A stretch of DNA of 49,315 bases, from positions 1 through 49,315 of the forward strand of contig JAUVBB010000005.1 of the NCBI GenBank assembly GCA_030591445.1. The letters are read 5' to 3'. The notes below the pieces were generated by a model, which saw only the letters and a program-made list of their open reading frames with translations, was not told where the DNA came from and did not search any database. Shown here in pieces: positions 44,152 to 49,315 of this stretch (its first letter is position 1; every line of letters starts with the position of its first letter). The translations under genes and the position numbers were made by a program. This stretch comes from Deltaproteobacteria bacterium. GTDB taxonomy: Bacteria; Myxococcota; B64-G9.

Positions 44152-46719
44152 TTAAACCTTGCGTACGAGGGCCTCGGAAAGAAACATAATCATGGCCAGA
44201 AAAAGCAGGGGCGGCCACCGGGATTCATGCTGCTCGCGCTCAACGCGGCCGGGGGCAAAGATTTCTTCCGGGCTGGGATTGAGCTTGGCGCCGGTGATGG
44301 TGGCCAAATCGGCAAGCATTTCGAGGTCGGCGGTCGCGGCCCAGGTCTCTTGAGCAGCGGGACGATGCAAGGAGAGGAAAGCCTGCTCGACCACCCCGCT
44401 ACGCGCCAGGCGCTGGGCGCGAAAAGCGTAGGCCCCCTCCCTGTCGAGCCGGAATTGGGCCCGAAAATGGCCTAGCCCCCGGCGATGCACGGGCAGGGCG
44501 GTTTCTTGGCCATTGGGGGCCATCACCCACAGCTTGGGCGGCGATGGCGAGCGCAGGCCCGGGCGCAGCCAAAGGGAAAGCAAAGCCTGATCGCCATCCA
44601 TCATGCCGCTGAGGCGCAGGTCGCCCGGGGGCGAGTTGCGCAGAGTATCTTTGACCAGGTTGGTCCATAGATTTGCAAAACCAGGCCACTTGGTCCAGGT
44701 CGCCGACCAGGCACCCTGAATATCGGTAGTCGCCAGCACCACCCGGCCCAGGCCGAAGCGCCAGCGCGCCAGCAAGGGTTCTTTTCGATCGGAACTCCGC
44801 AGCATGAGCTCGGAGCTAGGACGAGCTTCGCTGGCCAAGTATCCGCCCAGGGCGGGCGCGCTTTTGAAATCGATCCCGGCCAGCACCGCCAGCAACTTGG
44901 CCGGTTCGGCGTGAATCTCTTGCTCGATGGCCTTTTTCTCGGTGAAACCTTCGGTCTCGGCGGTAAAAATTTTGGGGACATTGGCCATGGAGTCAGCAAA
45001 ATAGAACTTTCCCCCGCTGCTGGCGGCAATCCGGGTTAGTTCCTGCTTATCGGCGTCGGTACCCAGGGCCACGGTGGTTACCGTCATGCCTTCCTTGGCC
45101 ATTTTTTCGACAATGTGGCCATGGTGGGCAAACACGCTGATGCTTTGGCCATCGGAGAGCAGAATCACGTGTTTGATCCGGGCGGCGCTTTTGGCCAATT
45201 GATCGCGGGCCAGGGAAAGCGCCGGGTACATGGAAGTTCCCCCCCCCACTCGCTGAGAAAGCACCGCCTTGCCAATCTCCTGCCGATGCCGGGCCTCGGT
45301 CAGGGGCACCACCAGCTCCGGGAAGTCATCAAACAAGACCACCGCCACCTGCGCATTGTCGCGCAAGCGAGCCAGGGCATCGCTGACCGCGCGTAATAGA
45401 ATGAGGAACTTCTTCTCCCGGGCCATGGAGGCCGAGCGATCCAACACAAAAACCAAAGCTGCCGGCGTCTTCTCTTTCTTCTTCACCTGACGAAAATGAA
45501 CGGGCAACAAGGGCTCGATGGCCGCCTCCTCGGGGCCGGCCAAATCCTGGGCCTGCTGGCCGGCCGCTACCAGCAATCCGCCGCCAGACTCCTCCACATA
45601 ACCGCGGAGCATACCCACTTGGGTCGCGGTCCACTCCGCCAGGGGCAAATCGTCCAGGATCACCAAATCATACCCGGTCCACTCGGCAATGGTACGGGGA
45701 AGTTCTTTGTCGGTAGTACTGGTCAATTCCAGATCACTGCTATCGAGCAAACTGGCCAGTGGGGTCGGTTGCCGCGCGCTTTGTACCAACAGCACCCGAG
45801 GCCGCCCGGCGACCAGGATTTTTTTCTCTTGCCAATTGTTTTGCGGGTAACGATCCGGCCGCGAAATAATTCCGGCCTTTAGGGATAAAACGCCAACTTT
45901 TTTGGGCGTCATCGAAAACTCGACCCGGGCCTTTTGGGGCCCGGCCCACACTATGCGGTCAGCGATCTTGGCGCCCTCGAGCCGCAGGTGCAAGCGCACC
46001 TTTTTCCGCTCGTTGGCCCAGACTTCTACCGTCACGGTCGCGGTCTCGCCCACTCGCAGTTGGCCGGTCGTGGTCAAGGTCACCAAGCGCGCATCAAAAG
46101 CGGCCGGGGGCTCGATGGGAATGGGGAAAATTTGAATACCCAAGGCACGGGCCTTTTGCGCCTCTCTGCGGGCATCCCCGTGGGTCTGCTGCCCGTCGCT
46201 TAACAGCACCAGCCGGCGTTCGTAATCTGGAGGAAACTGGGTTAGACAAAAACGCAGGGCAGCGGCAATGTCGGTTCCATCCTGGGCAGGCTGGTCGTAA
46301 AGACGGGGGAAAGCCGAGCTTTGCGGGCCGGCCAAAAATGCCGGCCGGGGCCCGAAACCGATCAGGCTCAGCCAGCCCTCGGGATTCATGCCCGCCATCC
46401 GGCCCATGAACTTGTCCATCTCAGCGCGTGCCGGCGCAGACATACTGGCAGACAGGTCTGCCAGCACGATCACGGCCGGGGACGCGTCTTGCCGCAGGCG
46501 CACCGGTTGGGCCAAGGCCAGCGCCATCGTGACCAGCAGACCGGTACGCAACAACTGAACCAAGCTGCGCTGGGGCCAAGGCAATTGACGATGCAGCCGT
46601 AGGCCAATCAACCAGAACACCGGAATCGTCGAAAGCAGCCATAGCCCCGCGGGCCAAAGCAGTTTCAGCTCATAGCCGGCCAAGAAGTTCTGGATGCTGT
46701 CTATCCACTCAGACCACAC
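44152..46719 (-). CDS. Membrane protein with VWA domains and a class-I glutamine-amidotransferase-like segment (BatA/aerotolerance-operon type)
   Basis: 'VIVLADLSASMS', 'LVFVLDRSASMAREKKF', 'VGGGTSMYPAL', GATase1-like 'YDLVILDDLPLAEWTATQVGMLRGYVEESGGGLLVAAG'. Confidence 0.82.
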   Translation of the reverse strand: MWSEWIDSIQNFLAGYELKLLWPAGLWLLSTIPVFWLIGLRLHRQLPWPQRSLVQLLRTGLLVTMALALAQPVRLRQDASPAVIVLADLSASMSAPARAEMDKFMGRMAGMNPEGWLSLIGFGPRPAFLAGPQSSAFPRLYDQPAQDGTDIAAALRFCLTQFPPDYERRLVLLSDGQQTHGDARREAQKARALGIQIFPIPIEPPAAFDARLVTLTTTGQLRVGETATVTVEVWANERKKVRLHLRLEGAKIADRIVWAGPQKARVEFSMTPKKVGVLSLKAGIISRPDRYPQNNWQEKKILVAGRPRVLLVQSARQPTPLASLLDSSDLELTSTTDKELPRTIAEWTGYDLVILDDLPLAEWTATQVGMLRGYVEESGGGLLVAAGQQAQDLAGPEEAAIEPLLPVHFRQVKKKEKTPAALVFVLDRSASMAREKKFLILLRAVSDALARLRDNAQVAVVLFDDFPELVVPLTEARHRQEIGKAVLSQRVGGGTSMYPALSLARDQLAKSAARIKHVILLSDGQSISVFAHHGHIVEKMAKEGMTVTTVALGTDADKQELTRIAASSGGKFYFADSMANVPKIFTAETEGFTEKKAIEQEIHAEPAKLLAVLAGIDFKSAPALGGYLASEARPSSELMLRSSDRKEPLLARWRFGLGRVVLATTDIQGAWSATWTKWPGFANLWTNLVKDTLRNSPPGDLRLSGMMDGDQALLSLWLRPGLRSPSPPKLWVMAPNGQETALPVHRRGLGHFRAQFRLDREGAYAFRAQRLARSGVVEQAFLSLHRPAAQETWAATADLEMLADLATITGAKLNPSPEEIFAPGRVEREQHESRWPPLLFLAMIMFLSEALVRKV

Positions 46720-46735
46720 CGGTCATTCCTCTCGC

Positions 46736-48631
46736 TCAGAACAAAATACGAAAACAAAAAAACACCCAGTCGAAAAGCAGCAGCCAGGCCGCGGCCAATA
46801 ACAACAGGGGCCATTGCGGCTCCGGTACCGCCGGGGCTTGGCCACCTAGACCCGCGGTCGCGAGCGCGGGCGCCGGCCCGTCATGCCACAACCATTGATT
46901 CTGACCTTCTGTCCGATCCCCGCCCAGATCGGATTCGCCGGCCATGTGGAAATTAACCGCCAGCACCAAACGGCGCCGGTCCTGTTGCAAGCTGAGAAAA
47001 CCGGGTGAGTTGGGCCGGACCGCCAGTTGCTCGCCCATGGAGTGTAAGGCCAGCGCATCACCGGCATCCGGCTGGAAAGTGCTTTGGGCCCGAACCCAGG
47101 CCGGCACCAGCCAGGGCCGACCGACCGCGGCGGGAACCGGTTCTTGTTCCTCGTTTTCACCAAGGAACCAATCCAGGCAGTTGTGCAAGAGCAAGGGAAA
47201 GGCCACCCGCAAGGGAAGATCGCTGCCGCCCAGGGCAAAGCCCAGCGCCAGCATCTTTTGGCCCTTTTCCTCACGCGCCAGCACAAATGGGCCCTTGTCG
47301 TCACCCAACAACTCGACGTCACCGGCCTGGGGCACCAGATGATGCGCCCGGCTCAGGTGCAAATCGGGCAGGCTCAATTCCCGGGTCACCGGATGATCGC
47401 CCGCCAGCGGCAACAATTTGGGAGCCGAAACTTCGTCGGCCAGAACAAAGGGACAATTCCCCCCGGCCGGGGGATGGAAGTACAGGGCTGGGATCGATAC
47501 CGCTGGGCAAATCCCAGCGAAGACCACGGCATCAGCGCCGGCCAAGGCCTGCGCCTGATATTGGGAGGGCTTGATCACTTGCAAGGAAACCGAGGGATGC
47601 AGGGCCAAGGCTTTTTCAAGATAGAGGTTGTTTTCGGCAACCAAGCGTATCTTCCGGGCCCGTGCCCGGGGCAACCAGGAAAAAGCACGATTGTCGATGG
47701 CAAACCCGTCTACCGGCTCTTGGCCTTCGACCGCAAGCAACGAGGCCAACAAACGGCGCTGCCTAAGCGGTTTCAACAGGTAGTTTCGGCTAAGCGATCC
47801 TCCCGCTTCGATGACCACTATTTCATCGCCCAGCAGCAGCTCGGGGGTATGCAAGACCAGCCGGGCTTGCCGACGACTGCGACCATGGTTGCGTACCTCA
47901 ACAAAAACTTCGCTGCCAGCAACCGGGCCGGTGGCCAGACGCGCCTCCAGGGCCGTGAGGGAGAGATTGTCTTGCCGCCGTCCTACCGCTAGCTGTATCC
48001 GTTCTATTTCATCGTCGGCCGGCGGTAAGTCGAAAAAGTGATCGCTTACGATCACCAGGCGGCGACGGGACCAAGCGCGCGGATCGGCACCGACCAAGGC
48101 CTCTTTCGCCACCGCCAAGGTGCTGGCCACCTGTTCGGTTTGCCACAATACTTGCAGGTCCGCCAAGGCCGTCTCCAGCTGGGGAGACGCAGAGACAAAG
48201 GGCGTCTGGGGCCGACAATTTTCGGCCATGGTCAGCAAGGCCAGACGATCTTGCGGCCCCGCTTTTTGGATCAGCGCCCGGGCCAGATCCTTTGCTCGTT
48301 CGAGCCGGGTAAGCCCCTGGTCTTGGGCCGACATGCTCGCGGATACATCAACCACAATGGCCATGGTAACGGGCCGGCGGGCCGCGGACAAAGCCAAGCG
48401 CGGATCGCCCAAGGCCATGGAAAGCAAAAACAAGACCGCGATCTGCAGCAGCAAAGCCAACAGACGCCGGTAAGGCGTCCGTCGCTTACCGGCGATAAGA
48501 CGCCAGATGGGCTCGGTGGCCATAAGGACGGTCCGTTTGCGAAACGAAACCAGATAGATCAGGGTGGCCAAGAGGGCCGCCGCGGAAAATAGCAGGGCAA
48601 ACTCGGTCGGGCTCAGGGCGGTGAAACGCAT
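46736..48631 (-). CDS. BatA-like protein: N-terminal two-TM BatA domain + VWA domain
   Basis: 'FTALSPTEFALLFSAAALLATLIYLV', 'RRTPYRRLLALLLQIAVLFLLSMALGDPRL', VWA 'MAIVVDVSASMSAQD'. Confidence 0.85.
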   Translation of the reverse strand: MRFTALSPTEFALLFSAAALLATLIYLVSFRKRTVLMATEPIWRLIAGKRRTPYRRLLALLLQIAVLFLLSMALGDPRLALSAARRPVTMAIVVDVSASMSAQDQGLTRLERAKDLARALIQKAGPQDRLALLTMAENCRPQTPFVSASPQLETALADLQVLWQTEQVASTLAVAKEALVGADPRAWSRRRLVIVSDHFFDLPPADDEIERIQLAVGRRQDNLSLTALEARLATGPVAGSEVFVEVRNHGRSRRQARLVLHTPELLLGDEIVVIEAGGSLSRNYLLKPLRQRRLLASLLAVEGQEPVDGFAIDNRAFSWLPRARARKIRLVAENNLYLEKALALHPSVSLQVIKPSQYQAQALAGADAVVFAGICPAVSIPALYFHPPAGGNCPFVLADEVSAPKLLPLAGDHPVTRELSLPDLHLSRAHHLVPQAGDVELLGDDKGPFVLAREEKGQKMLALGFALGGSDLPLRVAFPLLLHNCLDWFLGENEEQEPVPAAVGRPWLVPAWVRAQSTFQPDAGDALALHSMGEQLAVRPNSPGFLSLQQDRRRLVLAVNFHMAGESDLGGDRTEGQNQWLWHDGPAPALATAGLGGQAPAVPEPQWPLLLLAAAWLLLFDWVFFCFRILF

Positions 48632-48639
48632 TGCTCTCC

Positions 48640-49315
48640 TTACACCAGCAGACGCCCGGCCCGCAGTTCGCTGAGAATCATTTGCTCGATCGGCTTCGAA
48701 GTGGGGGTGCGAATATAGGCACCGCCGGTGCTAAGAAAATACCGGCGCAGTTGTTCGGTATGCGCCGCCAGTGCTTGTTGATAACGGCCGAGCTGTCTAC
48801 GGGTGAGGTGGAGGCTATGGGCCCGGCCACCTTCCGGATTGCGCAGGCGCCATTCGCCCAGCAAGCTCGGCCGTAATTCCGAGGGCGTCACCACGTGTAA
48901 AGCCTGCAACTCAAAACCATGGCGCAAGATCTGGTTCAAACCCGGCCGCCAACCCTCGAGGTCCAAGAAATCCGAGCACACCAGCACGGTGCCTTTTTGC
49001 CGACCGTGGCGGGCAACAAATGACTTACCCACCCGCGGAAAGTCGGTCCCCCCCGCGGGCTCGGCCCCAATCAGAAATTGCAATGCCGCCATCAGCGACT
49101 GGCGTCCTCGCAGCATCGGCAGCGTGGCCGTGATGTCCTCGGAAAAAGTCAGCAAGCTGACGCGATCCATCTCAAACAGGCCGATGGCAGCCAAGCAAGC
49201 ACAAAGTTTACGGGCGAAATCAAATTTATCGGGCTCGGCAGACATCGATCGGCTTACGTCCAGCAAAAAAAACAAATTGCGATCTTCCTCCTGGCAAAAG
49301 AGCTTGGTATAGAGC
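48640..49315 (-). CDS. DUF58 domain protein, 5' end truncated by window edge
   Basis: 'LFFLLDVSRSMSAEPDKFDFARKLCACLAAIGLFEMDRVSLLTFSE', immediately upstream of the BatA-like gene. Frame open to the window end. Confidence 0.85.
   Translation of the reverse strand, partial: LYTKLFCQEEDRNLFFLLDVSRSMSAEPDKFDFARKLCACLAAIGLFEMDRVSLLTFSEDITATLPMLRGRQSLMAALQFLIGAEPAGGTDFPRVGKSFVARHGRQKGTVLVCSDFLDLEGWRPGLNQILRHGFELQALHVVTPSELRPSLLGEWRLRNPEGGRAHSLHLTRRQLGRYQQALAAHTEQLRRYFLSTGGAYIRTPTSKPIEQMILSELRAGRLLV

Noticed and set aside
1-49315. CRISPR arrays, tRNA/rRNA genes, transposons or prophage
   Set aside because: No spaced direct repeats, cloverleaf-like sequences, rRNA motifs, transposase or phage structural motifs were recognised by eye; tRNAscan/Infernal would be needed to be certain.

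Overview
The window is 49.3 kb of dense, GC-rich bacterial chromosome. It looks like a deltaproteobacterial/myxobacterial-type genome: many Cys-rich lipoproteins, TSP3/EGF repeats, Ser/Thr kinase-TPR proteins, an AgmX-like protein, FHA and PilZ domains. I support about 32 protein-coding genes (the first and last are cut by the window edges), several hairpin terminators, candidate promoters and operators, and one 21-bp tandem repeat inside a coding region. I saw no rRNA, tRNA, CRISPR array, transposase or phage genes. Recognisable genes include an ornithine/alanine racemase C-terminus, mutS2, a 2[4Fe-4S] ferredoxin, a nitroreductase, an O-methyltransferase, an amidase, an archaeal-type pheS/pheT pair, and a MoxR/DUF58/BatA-like VWA operon. 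The most interesting items are: (1) a tight five-gene surface operon (8137-16680) that combines an ExeM/YhcR-like OB-fold + TSP3 + lamin-tail lipoprotein lacking a nuclease domain, a UshA-like 5'-nucleotidase lipoprotein, a second OB-like lipoprotein, a predicted beta-barrel and a Cys-rich lipoprotein, proposed here as an extracellular nucleic-acid/nucleotide handling system; (2) a TtcA-family protein that has lost its PP-loop Asp and its Cys motifs; (3) a divergent RelA/SpoT-type HD protein with no synthetase domain and a long insertion; (4) an archaeal-type PheRS coupled to an uncharacterised 853-aa protein; (5) a Cys-rich 'DCCP...DY' module that is tandem in one lipoprotein and inserted into the nucleotidase. 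All family calls come from motif recognition by eye; no searches were run.
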